From Solirubrobacterales bacterium (GTDB lineage Bacteria; Actinomycetota; Thermoleophilia; Solirubrobacterales; 70-9), in NCBI GenBank assembly GCA_030835185.1, contig JAUQWL010000056.1, positions 1 through 13,510 of the forward strand: DNA of 13,510 nt, written 5' to 3'. The notes under the pieces are model-generated. The model did not search any database and was not told where the DNA came from. It saw only the letters and a list, made by a program, of their open reading frames with translations. Numbering within the stretch: position 1 is the first letter of the stretch; each line of letters opens with the position of its first letter. A program made the position numbers and the translations under genes. Of this stretch, positions 1-7,922 are shown piece after piece.

Positions 1-22
1 GCCGGCCTGCGATGAGGCCGGC
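1..22 (-). terminator. GC-rich hairpin downstream of the phosphofructokinase gene
   Basis: A perfect inverted repeat: an 8-base arm at 1-8 (GCCGGCCT), a 6-base loop at 9-14 and the complementary arm at 15-22. It starts about 32 bases after the pfkA stop codon, where a terminator for this leftward operon would be expected. The window edge cuts the sequence immediately after the hairpin, so I cannot see whether a T-rich tract follows or whether the stem is longer. High-GC actinobacteria often terminate on hairpins without a T tract, so the call is reasonable but unproven. Confidence 0.5.
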
Positions 23-54
23 CGCCGGGACCGGCTTGGCCCGATCGGCTGGAC

Positions 55-1080
55 TCAGCCGAAAAAGACTTCGGCTTCGCTGTAGAGCTCGGGCGGTACG
101 GTCTTCAGCGTGGCGACCGCATCGGCAAGATCGACCAGGTCGATCCCGGTCGAGTGCAGGGCTGTCATCTTCCCCCAGTTGCCCTCGCTGGCCGCTTCGA
201 TCGCGTACAGCCCGAAGCGGGTGGCCAGAACGCGGTCGAAAGCGGTGGGAGTGCCTCCGCGCTGAACGTGGCCGAGCACCGTCGCCCGGGCGTCCTTGCC
301 GGTCTTTTCCCGAATCCGGCCTTCGAGCCAGTGGGCGACGCCACCGAGCCTGACATGACCGAACGCGTCGGTCTGCGAGTCTTCTTCTTCCGGGAAGCCG
401 CCGATCGGCTTGGCCCCTTCCGCGACCACGACGATCGGCGCGTACTGCTCCTCGAATCGCCGCTCGATGTAGCCACAGACCTGATCGAGATCGAAGTCCT
501 GCTCCGGGATCAGGATGACGTTGGCCCCACCGGCCATGCCCGAGTGGAAAGCGATCCATCCGGCATGACGGCCCATGACTTCGACTATCAGGACGCGCTG
601 ATGGCTCTCGGCAGTCGTGTGAAGCCGGTCGATCGCCTCCATGGCGATGTTGACGGCCGTGTCGAAGCCGAAGGTGTAGTCGGTGGCACCGAGATCGTTG
701 TCGATCGTCTTCGGCACTCCGACCACGTTGACACCGGCGTCGAAAAGCTTCCTGGCAACCCCGAGCGTGTCTTCGCCGCCGATGGCGATCAGGCCGTCCA
801 CGCCGTCGTTCTCCATGTTCTCGGCGATCGCCTCCATGCCACCGTCGATGTCGATCGGGTTGGTCCGTGAGGAGCCGAGGATGGTGCCGCCGCGCGGGAG
901 GATCCCGCGCACCTGCTCCATCCCGAGCGGCCTGGTGAAGTTCTCGAGCGGCCCCTTCCAGCCGTCGCGATAGCCGACGAACTCGTGGTTCCAGTCGGAG
1001 GTTCCCCGGCGGACGATCGCGCGGATCACAGCATTGAGACCGGGGCAGTCACCCCCGCCTGTCAGAACGCCGATCTTCAC
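55..1080 (-). CDS. pfkA: 6-phosphofructokinase, predicted pyrophosphate-dependent type
   Basis: Phosphofructokinase of the PfkA family, a cytoplasmic enzyme that phosphorylates fructose 6-phosphate to fructose 1,6-bisphosphate in glycolysis. From the GTG at 1080 the product is 341 residues, and its numbering matches the E. coli enzyme. Visible are the N-terminal GGGDCPGLNA loop (residues 8-17), GGTILGSSRTNP (65-75), GGED (101-104), PKTIDND (123-129, catalytic Asp127 and Asp129), MGR (169-171) and HVQRGG (271-276). Positions 104 and 124 are Asp and Lys, the pair described for PPi-using enzymes, where ATP enzymes have Gly104. I therefore infer a reversible PPi-dependent enzyme. I chose the GTG because it leads directly into the conserved KIGVLTGGG; a longer frame to 1146 adds a non-conserved proline/arginine-rich leader overlapping the upstream gene. 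It starts 4 bases after the small membrane protein's stop, has no clear Shine-Dalgarno, and is probably translationally coupled to it. Confidence 0.93.
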   Translation of the reverse strand: MKIGVLTGGGDCPGLNAVIRAIVRRGTSDWNHEFVGYRDGWKGPLENFTRPLGMEQVRGILPRGGTILGSSRTNPIDIDGGMEAIAENMENDGVDGLIAIGGEDTLGVARKLFDAGVNVVGVPKTIDNDLGATDYTFGFDTAVNIAMEAIDRLHTTAESHQRVLIVEVMGRHAGWIAFHSGMAGGANVILIPEQDFDLDQVCGYIERRFEEQYAPIVVVAEGAKPIGGFPEEEDSQTDAFGHVRLGGVAHWLEGRIREKTGKDARATVLGHVQRGGTPTAFDRVLATRFGLYAIEAASEGNWGKMTALHSTGIDLVDLADAVATLKTVPPELYSEAEVFFG

Positions 1081-1084
1081 CGGC

Positions 1085-1279
1085 TCAGGACTTGGAGCGC
1101 GTCGGCATGGACGGCCTGGCCCTGGCGGCCAGAGGCGATACGGCATTGATCGTGAAGCCGATCGCGATCACACCGAAGAAAACGAGGCCCGCGACCGGCC
1201 CGCCCTGGCCCTGGGACCAGGAGAAGACCGCGAGGGCAAAAGCAATGAAGAGTGTTACCGGCATGACCATTGCGGCCAT
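1085..1279 (-). CDS. Small two-helix membrane protein of unknown function
   Basis: A 64-residue predicted inner-membrane protein that I do not recognise. Two hydrophobic stretches are visible, at about residues 6-22 and 28-50, joined by a short Ser/Gln/Gly-rich turn (SQGQGG). The tail (AARARPSMPTRSKS) is basic, which by the positive-inside rule suggests a cytoplasmic C-terminus and therefore a helical hairpin. The ATG at 1279 lies 1 base after the trpA stop codon, and the gene ends 4 bases before the pfkA start, so it is packed into the operon exactly like its neighbours. That spacing is the main argument that it is real. No catalytic or metal-binding motif is visible. It does not resemble the larger actinobacterial trp-operon membrane proteins I know. 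Function unknown. Confidence 0.7.
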   Translation of the reverse strand: MAAMVMPVTLFIAFALAVFSWSQGQGGPVAGLVFFGVIAIGFTINAVSPLAARARPSMPTRSKS

Positions 1280-1280
1280 C

Positions 1281-2123
1281 CTACATAACCCGGGGGGACT
1301 GATCCCCGGCGAGAGCAGCCATCGTTTCGCCGAGGAAACGGGTGACTGCCGTGACGGCGCGATCCGTACCCTCGGCGTCGGCGACCATGCGGACCAGACG
1401 GGATCCGATGATCACCCCGTCAGCCACCCTGCCGACTTCGGCCGCCTGCTCGACACTGCCGATGCCGAAGCCGACCGCCACAGGCACACCGGCTTTGCCA
1501 CGCACGTCAGCGACCAGTTCCTGAAGATGGGGCGCCAGCTCACCTCGCTCGCCGGTCGTACCGACCGAGGAGACGACGTAGACGAAACCGGATGCCACGG
1601 CACAGATCTCGGCCCGGCGGCCGTCGGGCGTGGTCGGGGCGATCAGCGGGATCACCGCCAGGCCGGCATCGCTCAGCGTCCGGCGGACATCTTCGTCTTC
1701 ACCGAGAGGCAGGTCGGGGACGATCACCCCGCAGGCACCGGCCCCGGCCGCGCGGGAAGCGAAATCGGCCGGACCATCTCCACCGAGGACCATGTTCGCG
1801 TAGACCATCAGCACCACCGGGATCCGCTCGCCGATCCGGCGGCAGATTTCCAGGACGGTCTCGAGATGCACCCCCGCTCCGAGTGCCGCGGTGGCCGCGG
1901 CATGGATTACCGGACCGTCGGCAAGCGGGTCCGAGAACGGCACCCCCAGTTCGATCAGGTCGGCCCCGCCCTCGATGTAGGCCTCGGCTACGGCCAGCGA
2001 AGCCTCCGCGTCAGGGAATCCGCCCATCATGTAAGGCATGAGCGCAGCACGGCCCTGCTCGCGGGCGGCGGAGAATGCGGTTTCGATCCGGGCGACCCCG
2101 GAGTCCCGCTTGTCTTCGGCCAC
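1281..2123 (-). CDS. trpA: Tryptophan synthase alpha subunit
   Basis: TrpA cleaves indole-3-glycerol phosphate to indole and glyceraldehyde 3-phosphate, and passes indole through a tunnel to TrpB in the cytoplasmic alpha2beta2 complex. The 280-residue product is of normal length (TIM barrel). The signature LIELGVPFSDPLADGP starts at residue 56 and contains the catalytic pair Glu58 and Asp69, equivalent to Salmonella Glu49 and Asp60. Further family motifs are PDLPLGEDED, VSSVGTTGER and the phosphate-binding VGFGIGS near the C-terminus. The start is a GTG at 2123, only 2 bases after the trpB stop, so the two subunits are probably translationally coupled, as is usual for this obligate partner pair. 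Nothing in the protein looks abnormal. Confidence 0.97.
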   Translation of the reverse strand: MAEDKRDSGVARIETAFSAAREQGRAALMPYMMGGFPDAEASLAVAEAYIEGGADLIELGVPFSDPLADGPVIHAAATAALGAGVHLETVLEICRRIGERIPVVLMVYANMVLGGDGPADFASRAAGAGACGVIVPDLPLGEDEDVRRTLSDAGLAVIPLIAPTTPDGRRAEICAVASGFVYVVSSVGTTGERGELAPHLQELVADVRGKAGVPVAVGFGIGSVEQAAEVGRVADGVIIGSRLVRMVADAEGTDRAVTAVTRFLGETMAALAGDQSPRVM

Positions 2124-2125
2124 GG

Positions 2126-3343
2126 TCAGGCGTCCTTCAGTTCGAGGACCTCGGCCAGATCCTTGTCGCCCCGCCCGGAGAGGCAGACGACGTCGTATCC
2201 GTTCCCGCCGGTGCTGCCGTCACCCAGGATCCAGGCGATCGCGTGGGAGCTCTCGAGCGCCGGAATTATGCCTTCGAGCCTGCTCAGCTCGCGGAAGGCG
2301 CCGAGGGCGTCGTGGTCGGTCACGGTGACGTAGCTCGCCCGGCCGCTGTCCCGGAGCCAGGCGTGCTCGGGGCCCACGCCCGGGTAATCGAGACCGGCGG
2401 AAACCGAATGGGCTTCGAGTATCTGGCCTTCCCGGTCGGCGATGACCGCGGAGAGAGAACCGTGCAGGACCGAGGTACGGCCCGCACTCAGCGAAGCACC
2501 GTGGCGACCGGTCGAAACGCCGTCGCCGGCCGCCTCGACCCCGATCAGGGCGACCCCTTCGTCCGGTACGAAGGCGGTGAAGGTGCCGATCGCATTCGAT
2601 CCTCCGCCGACGCAGGCGATCACCCGCTCGGGCAAGGCGCTCTCTTTCTCCAGCGCCTGGACGCGGGCTTCGTCCCCGATGACCCGCTGCAGGTCGCGGA
2701 CCAGGGCCGGGAACGGAGCCGGCCCGACGACGGAGCCGATCACGTAATGCGTCGTTCCGACGTTGGCGACCCAGTCCCGGATCGCTGCGCTGACCGCCTC
2801 CTTCAGCGTCCGGGCGCCGGCTTCCACCGGTACCACTTCGGCTCCCAGCAGGCCCATTCGCTCGACGTTGGGGCGCTGGCGCCGGATGTCCTCGCTGCCC
2901 ATGTAGACGACGCACTCGACGTCGAGAAGGGCGCAGGCGGTCGCGGTCGCGACACCGTGCTGGCCGGCACCGGTCTCGGCGATCACCCGGGGCTTTCCCA
3001 TGCGCCTGGCGAGCAGCACCTGACCGATCGCATTGTTGATCTTGTGGGCCCCGGTGTGGGCCAAATCTTCCCGCTTCAGGTAGACCTTGCGGCCGGCCCT
3101 CTCACCCAGGCGTTCGGCCAGATACAGCGGGGTCGGACGACCGATGAAGTCCCGGCCGAGGCTCTCGGCGCGGGCGACGAATGCCGGATCGTCGCGTGCC
3201 TCGTCCCAGGCGACCTCGAGCTCGTCGAGGGCCGGGATCAGCGTCTCCGGGACGTATCGGCCGCCATAGGGACCGAATCGGCCCGGGACCCCGCCCCCGG
3301 AGCCGCGCACTCTCTCAGAGGGCGTTGCAGCGGGCTCGCTCAT
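2126..3343 (-). CDS. trpB: Tryptophan synthase beta subunit
   Basis: TrpB is the PLP enzyme that condenses indole with L-serine to give tryptophan. From the ATG at 3343 the product has 405 residues. The start overlaps the trpF stop as ATGA, which fits coupling, and is followed by a short variable leader before the conserved RFGPYGGRYVPETL. Visible functional residues are Lys101 in HTGAHKINN (Schiff base to PLP), Glu123 in AETGAGQHG (Salmonella Glu109), the PLP-phosphate loop GGGSN (246-250) and Glu364 in LESSHA. All keep a constant +14 offset from the Salmonella enzyme. This is the standard TrpB1 form with the TrpA partner encoded next to it. An open frame reaches back to 3577, but that part is arginine-rich, non-conserved and lies wholly inside trpF, so I excluded it. 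Confidence 0.97.
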   Translation of the reverse strand: MSEPAATPSERVRGSGGGVPGRFGPYGGRYVPETLIPALDELEVAWDEARDDPAFVARAESLGRDFIGRPTPLYLAERLGERAGRKVYLKREDLAHTGAHKINNAIGQVLLARRMGKPRVIAETGAGQHGVATATACALLDVECVVYMGSEDIRRQRPNVERMGLLGAEVVPVEAGARTLKEAVSAAIRDWVANVGTTHYVIGSVVGPAPFPALVRDLQRVIGDEARVQALEKESALPERVIACVGGGSNAIGTFTAFVPDEGVALIGVEAAGDGVSTGRHGASLSAGRTSVLHGSLSAVIADREGQILEAHSVSAGLDYPGVGPEHAWLRDSGRASYVTVTDHDALGAFRELSRLEGIIPALESSHAIAWILGDGSTGGNGYDVVCLSGRGDKDLAEVLELKDA

Positions 3344-3975
3344 GCCCCGGCCACCGGCGTATAGCGGGCGGCCCGAAAGAAGGTCGCCATCCTGCCGAAA
3401 TCCTTGACTCCCGGTTTCAGCTCGACCCCGCTGGCGACATCTACGGCATCCGGACGGGTCACCCGGATCGCCTCGGTCACGTTCTCGGGGTTCAATCCGC
3501 CGGCAACGAGGAACGGCACCGCGGAATGATGGTCGGCCAGCAGGTCCCAGTCGAAGGTCCTGCCGCTCCCTCCCCACTGACCGCCGCCGGTGTCGAAAAG
3601 GTGGAAGTCGGTCCGGAAGGCCTCGGCCCGGTGGATGTCAGCAGCGCTGGAGACGTGGATCGCCTTGATCACCTTCGCACCGGTCCGGCGGGCCACTTCG
3701 GTGCAGAACGACGGTCCTTCGTCGCCACTGAGCTGCACCATGCTCAGGTTGGCGTTCTCGACCGCCTCGACGACTCTTTCGAGGGCCGGGTTGACGAAGA
3801 CTCCGACGATCTCGCAGTCCCTGCGGAATGCCGAGCCGATCTCTGCAGCCATGCCGAAGCGAACCGACCGCGGGCTCGCTTTGTGGTGAACCAGCCCGAT
3901 CGCCCAGGCTCCGAGGCGCACGGCTTCTCCGGCATCTTCGAGGTTCGTTATCCCGCAGACTTTGACCTTCACCAC
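3340..3975 (-). CDS. trpF: Phosphoribosylanthranilate isomerase
   Basis: TrpF isomerises N-(5-phosphoribosyl)anthranilate to CdRP, the step between TrpD and TrpC. The product is about 211 residues, normal for a stand-alone TrpF barrel. Family motifs are KVCGIT with the catalytic Cys near the N-terminus, VQLSGDE (commonly VQLHG), DTGGGQWGGSGRTFDW, AGGLNPENV and the end motif VDVASGVE...PGVKD. The start is uncertain: a TTG at 3990 and tandem GTG codons at 3975 and 3972 are possible. I prefer 3975 because the conserved VKVCGIT then follows within a few residues. None has a good Shine-Dalgarno, and a strong hairpin sits just upstream (3993-4024). It is first in the trpF-trpB-trpA run after the htrA interruption, and overlaps trpB by 4 bases. 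Confidence 0.95.
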   Translation of the reverse strand: MVKVKVCGITNLEDAGEAVRLGAWAIGLVHHKASPRSVRFGMAAEIGSAFRRDCEIVGVFVNPALERVVEAVENANLSMVQLSGDEGPSFCTEVARRTGAKVIKAIHVSSAADIHRAEAFRTDFHLFDTGGGQWGGSGRTFDWDLLADHHSAVPFLVAGGLNPENVTEAIRVTRPDAVDVASGVELKPGVKDFGRMATFFRAARYTPVAGA

Positions 3976-3992
3976 GCAAGCGTATGACAAGC

Positions 3993-4024
3993 GCCGAACG
4001 GGGCCTGTCCAGACCCCGTCCGGC
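3993..4024 (-). terminator. Strong hairpin between htrA and trpF
   Basis: On the minus strand, GCCGGACGGGGTC (4024-4012) can pair with GGCCCCGTTCGGC (4005-3993) around a 6-base loop. This gives a 13-bp stem with two G-U wobbles. It lies 45 bases past the htrA stop codon and 17-20 bases before the preferred trpF GTG codons, or 2 bases before the alternative TTG at 3990. The simplest reading is the htrA terminator, although no T tract follows. Because it sits so close to the trpF start it could instead, or also, act on trpF expression by partial termination or by affecting ribosome access. The remaining bases of the 94-base gap show no clear promoter. Confidence 0.55.
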
Positions 4025-4069
4025 GAGGAAAGCCCGGCTCGCTCGAGGCAGCCGGACCGAGGAAGCCGT

Positions 4070-5314
<1,245 letters not shown>

Positions 5315-5320
5315 GCGCGA

Positions 5321-5332
5321 ATCCTTACCTCC
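5321..5332 (-). promoter_or_regulatory. Ribosome binding region of htrA
   Basis: Reading on the minus strand, GGAGG (5332-5328) and AAGGAT (5326-5321) both precede the ATG at 5314. The second is at the better distance (6 bases). Together they support the 5314 start, which also places the membrane anchor right at the N-terminus. Confidence 0.6.
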
Positions 5333-5350
5333 GCGCTTTCGCCCTGGTTA

Positions 5351-5382
5351 AGGCGGTTCCTAAGCTTCTCTAAACCCGGGTT
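5351..5382 (-). promoter_or_regulatory. Candidate operator/promoter region of htrA with repeated TTA-containing boxes
   Basis: The AT-richer part of the 130-base htrA leader. On the minus strand it holds a 10-base palindrome AACCCGGGTT (5382-5373), then three similar cores TTTAG, CTTAGG and CTTAAC, whose TTA elements repeat at 10 and 12 bases, about one helical turn apart. Tandem half-sites at this spacing are typical of OmpR-family response regulators, which often control htrA genes. That is an analogy: the cores are short and could be chance. I cannot place convincing -35/-10 elements. Confidence 0.3.
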
Positions 5383-5394
5383 CCCGTGGCGTGA

Positions 5395-5438
5395 GCCGGG
5401 TCATGCGAGCCCGGCAAGCGCCCGGACAGCCGGTCCGG
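5395..5438 (-). terminator. Two tandem hairpins after trpC
   Basis: Directly downstream of the trpC stop are two GC-rich inverted repeats in a row. On the minus strand CCGGAC (5438-5433) pairs with GTCCGG (5427-5422) around 5 bases, then GCCGGG (5415-5410) pairs with CCCGGC (5400-5395) around 9 bases. Neither has a T tract. Their position between trpC and the htrA leader suggests termination or attenuation of the trpEGDC transcript before htrA. Each stem is only 6 bp in a GC-rich genome, so confidence is moderate. Confidence 0.45.
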
Positions 5439-5444
5439 AGAAGT

Positions 5445-6248
5445 TCAGGGAAGGATGTGCTCGCTGGTTTCGTCGATTCCGCTGAACTCGCGGACCGTCT
5501 CCTCGGGGTTTTCGGCACGCATCAGGCTTTCGCCGATCAGGGCGGCGTCCACCCCGACCCGCTCCAGCTCGATCAGCTCGGCCCTGCTGGAGATGCCGCT
5601 CTCGGAGACGACCATCTTGCCGGCGGGTACGTCGGTGATCAGCTTGTACGTGGTCGCCACATCTACGACTCCGGTGTCGAGGTCGCGGTTGTTGATGCCG
5701 ATGATCTCGGCCTCGGCCTCGAGCGCACTGTCGAGTTCGGACTCGTTGTGGACCTCGACCAGGCAGTCGAGGTCGAGTTCCCGGGCTTCGACCTGGAAAT
5801 CCCTGAGCCTGTCCCGGCTCAGCACGCCCGCAATCAACAGGATGGCGTCGGCGCCTCTGGCCGCGGATTCGACGAGTTGGTACCGGTCGACGATGAAGTC
5901 CTTGCGCAGGACCGGCAGACCGCACGCCTGCCGGGCAGCAGCCAGATCGACCAGCCTGCCGTTGAAGTGGGTCTCGTCCGTCAGGACGGACAACGCTGCC
6001 GCGCCGCCGCGCTCGTAAGCCTTTACCTGCTCCTCGAGAGTCACTCCCGGGGCGATCTCGCCTGCGCTCGGAGATTTGCGCTTGTACTCGCAGATCAGAG
6101 CGACGCCCGGACGCCCCAGCGCCTCCATGAAGGGCCGGTCGCGGTCGCGGCTCGCAAGCGCGGCTTCGAGCTCGGACTGCGGCACCTCACCCTTGCGACG
6201 CTCCACGCCGTCGGCTGCCGCTTCGATTAGCTGCTCGAGAATTCCCAC
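5445..6248 (-). CDS. trpC: Indole-3-glycerol phosphate synthase
   Basis: TrpC closes the pyrrole ring, converting CdRP to indole-3-glycerol phosphate with loss of CO2 and water. Counting from the GTG at 6248 the product is 267 residues, the usual size for the single-function enzyme. Catalytic and substrate residues known from the Sulfolobus enzyme are recognisable: Glu54 and Lys56 in EYKRKSPS, Lys116 in LRKDF, Glu165 in LVEVH, Asn186 in INNRDL, and Glu216-Ser217 in SESGIS. I chose the GTG because the normal N-terminal helix (GILEQLIEA) starts there and because it lies 13 bases after the trpD stop, with AAGG just upstream. The open frame continues to 6488, but that section is Ser/Pro/Arg-rich and inside trpD. 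This gene ends the trpEGDC run. Confidence 0.96.
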   Translation of the reverse strand: MGILEQLIEAAADGVERRKGEVPQSELEAALASRDRDRPFMEALGRPGVALICEYKRKSPSAGEIAPGVTLEEQVKAYERGGAAALSVLTDETHFNGRLVDLAAARQACGLPVLRKDFIVDRYQLVESAARGADAILLIAGVLSRDRLRDFQVEARELDLDCLVEVHNESELDSALEAEAEIIGINNRDLDTGVVDVATTYKLITDVPAGKMVVSESGISSRAELIELERVGVDAALIGESLMRAENPEETVREFSGIDETSEHILP

Positions 6249-6261
6249 TGGCCTTGAAACC

Positions 6262-7284
6262 CTATCGATCCCCACCGAAGGCGACCAGCCGCTCGAGCAC
6301 CGTCGCTGCCGCGCCGGAATCGATCGAGTCTGCCGCGGCTGTGACGGCGTCATCGAACTCTGCTGCCCGTCCCGCGACCAGGATCGCGGCGGCGGCATTG
6401 AGCAGGACGAGATCGCGGCGGGCTGACCGCTCTCCGGCGAGGATCGACCGGGTCGTGTCGGCGTTCTCGCCGGGGGTGCCGCCGGCAACCGAGGACAGCT
6501 CCGCCGGTTCCATGCCGAAATCCTCCGGGGAGAGGATCACCTCCCGGGTGGAGCCGTCCTTCACCTCGATCATCCGGGTCGGACCTGCGATCGAGACCTC
6601 GTCCAGCCCGTCGTCGCCCGAAACCACCAGGGCATATTCGGCTCCGAGCCCGGATACAGCTTCGGCGATCGTCTCCTGATAGCTGCGATCGGAAACGCCG
6701 ATTACCTGGCGGCGGGCCCCGGCCGGATTGGTCAGCGGCCCGAGGAAGTTGAAGATCGTACGCACGGCCAGTACCTTCCTCACCGGAGCCACGTGTTTCA
6801 TCGCGCCGTGATGCTGCGGGGCGAACATGAAGCCGAAACCGAGCTCGCCGATCTGGCGGGACACCCCTTCGGGATCGGCGTCGATCTTCACCCCGAGTGC
6901 CTCGAGCAGGTCGGCCGATCCGCAGAGGCTGGTATTCGAGCGATTGCCGTGCTTGGCGATTGCGCAGCCCGCGCCCGCGGCAACGAGTGCGGCCGTGGTG
7001 GAGACGTTGAAGGTGGACGGTCCGCCACCGGTCCCGGCCGTGTCGACCAGGTTCTCGCGGCCACAGTCGACCGGGGTCGAGAGCCCCCGCATCGTACGGG
7101 CGAGGCCGATCAGTTCCGAAACCGTCTCCCCCTTCGTCCTCAGCGCGATCAGGAATGCGCCGGTCTGCACCTCACCGGCCCGTCCCTCCATGATCTCCGA
7201 GAGTACGGTCGCGGCGTGGTCTGCGGTCAGGTGATTTCCTGAAGCGACCGCGTCGATCGCGCGAGTCAGAATCTCATTCGGCAT
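6262..7284 (-). CDS. trpD: Anthranilate phosphoribosyltransferase
   Basis: TrpD transfers the phosphoribosyl group of PRPP to anthranilate. The 340-residue product is of standard length: an N-terminal helical domain (about 1-70), then the phosphoribosyltransferase domain. The PRPP-binding loop GTGGG is at 84-88, and KHGNRS, the anthranilate/PRPP site, at 111-116, followed by CGSADLLEALG. Other family blocks are FMFAPQHHGAMKHVAPVR and FNFLGPLTNPAGA. The ATG at 7284 overlaps the end of trpG by 11 bases and has a near-ideal Shine-Dalgarno (AAGGAGGG) inside trpG. Translation therefore need not depend only on coupling. There is no fusion to trpG, unlike in enterobacteria. Confidence 0.97.
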   Translation of the reverse strand: MPNEILTRAIDAVASGNHLTADHAATVLSEIMEGRAGEVQTGAFLIALRTKGETVSELIGLARTMRGLSTPVDCGRENLVDTAGTGGGPSTFNVSTTAALVAAGAGCAIAKHGNRSNTSLCGSADLLEALGVKIDADPEGVSRQIGELGFGFMFAPQHHGAMKHVAPVRKVLAVRTIFNFLGPLTNPAGARRQVIGVSDRSYQETIAEAVSGLGAEYALVVSGDDGLDEVSIAGPTRMIEVKDGSTREVILSPEDFGMEPAELSSVAGGTPGENADTTRSILAGERSARRDLVLLNAAAAILVAGRAAEFDDAVTAAADSIDSGAAATVLERLVAFGGDR

Positions 7285-7918
7285 CTGTCCCTCCTTCGGT
7301 GTCGCCCTCGCCGGAGGCGACCGGACCGGCGAGCAGACCGGGACCGGCCTCGCCAGAGTCGATCCCGATGAATCGGGCGATCATCTTCTTGCCGTCGGGG
7401 GTGAGCACCGACTCGGGGTGAAACTGGACGCCTTCGGCCGGAAGCCCGGTATGCCGCACTCCCATGACCACATCTCCGAACGACGAACTGACCTCGATCC
7501 CGTCAGGCAGTGGTTCGCCGACGATCAGGGAGTGGTAGCGGCCTACGGTCAACGGCGACGGCAGACCTTCGTAGATCGTCTTGCCGTCGTGTTCGATTTC
7601 CGCGTCCTTGCCGTGGATCGGCTCGCCCTGGATCACGGTGCCGCCAAAGGCCTGGACCAGACACTGGTGACCCAGGCAGACGCCGAGCACGGGAACCCGC
7701 TGGGTCGCAAAGGCGCGAATCGCCGCGACCGAGATCCCGGCTTCGTCGGGCGTACGCGGCCCCGGGGAGACAACCACCCGGTCGTAACCGCCGCGCAGGA
7801 GATCCTCAAGCTCGGCGGCGTCGTTTCTGACCACGTCGACTTCGGCCCCGAGTTCGCCGAGGTACTGCACCAGGTTGTAAGTGAAGGAGTCATAATTGTC
7901 GATGACGAGGACGCGCAT
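7274..7918 (-). CDS. trpG: Anthranilate synthase glutamine amidotransferase subunit
   Basis: Class I glutamine amidotransferase that hydrolyses glutamine and channels ammonia to TrpE. The triad is visible: nucleophile Cys81 in GVCLGHQ, with His167 and Glu169 in QFHPES. The N-terminus VLVIDNYDSFTYNLVQYL is the classic TrpG/PabA signature, and the oxyanion-region motif SPGPRTPDEAG is at 51-61. At 214 residues it is slightly long because of a Gly/Asp/Glu-rich tail (about 187-214) that looks disordered. TrpG and PabA cannot be separated by sequence alone. Its position directly between trpE (4 bases away) and trpD (11-base overlap) makes anthranilate synthase the main role, with a shared folate-pathway role possible. 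Confidence 0.95.
   Translation of the reverse strand: MRVLVIDNYDSFTYNLVQYLGELGAEVDVVRNDAAELEDLLRGGYDRVVVSPGPRTPDEAGISVAAIRAFATQRVPVLGVCLGHQCLVQAFGGTVIQGEPIHGKDAEIEHDGKTIYEGLPSPLTVGRYHSLIVGEPLPDGIEVSSSFGDVVMGVRHTGLPAEGVQFHPESVLTPDGKKMIARFIGIDSGEAGPGLLAGPVASGEGDTEGGTDAE
7289..7296 (-). promoter_or_regulatory. Strong Shine-Dalgarno of trpD
   Basis: On the minus strand AAGGAGGG lies 4 bases before the trpD ATG at 7284, inside the 3' end of trpG. It is one of the strongest ribosome binding sites in the window and fixes the trpD start. Confidence 0.7.
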
Positions 7919-7922
7919 GCTT

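Noticed and set aside
72..76. Era G3 motif DLPG in place of DTPG as a sign of a non-functional GTPase (protein residues 72-75 of the gene at 10563-11489)
   Set aside because: The Asp and Gly that matter are kept, the other G motifs and the KH domain are intact, and I believe this substitution occurs in related actinobacterial Era proteins. The coordinates given here are protein residue numbers.
1092..2333. Long plus-strand open frame opposite trpA and the small membrane gene
   Set aside because: It lies opposite well-supported genes, crosses gene boundaries and has Arg/Gly/His-rich low-similarity sequence. It is a by-product of high GC content.
2075..3364. Long plus-strand open frame opposite trpB
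   Set aside because: Antisense to a clearly conserved TrpB with all catalytic residues; no recognisable domain in the opposite frame.
3344..3577. N-terminal extension of trpB inside trpF
   Set aside because: Arginine-rich and not TrpB-like. The ATG at 3343 overlapping the trpF stop is followed by the normal TrpB N-terminus.
6249..6488. N-terminal extension of trpC inside trpD
   Set aside because: Low-complexity Ser/Pro/Arg sequence without TrpC similarity; the GTG at 6248 gives the usual length.
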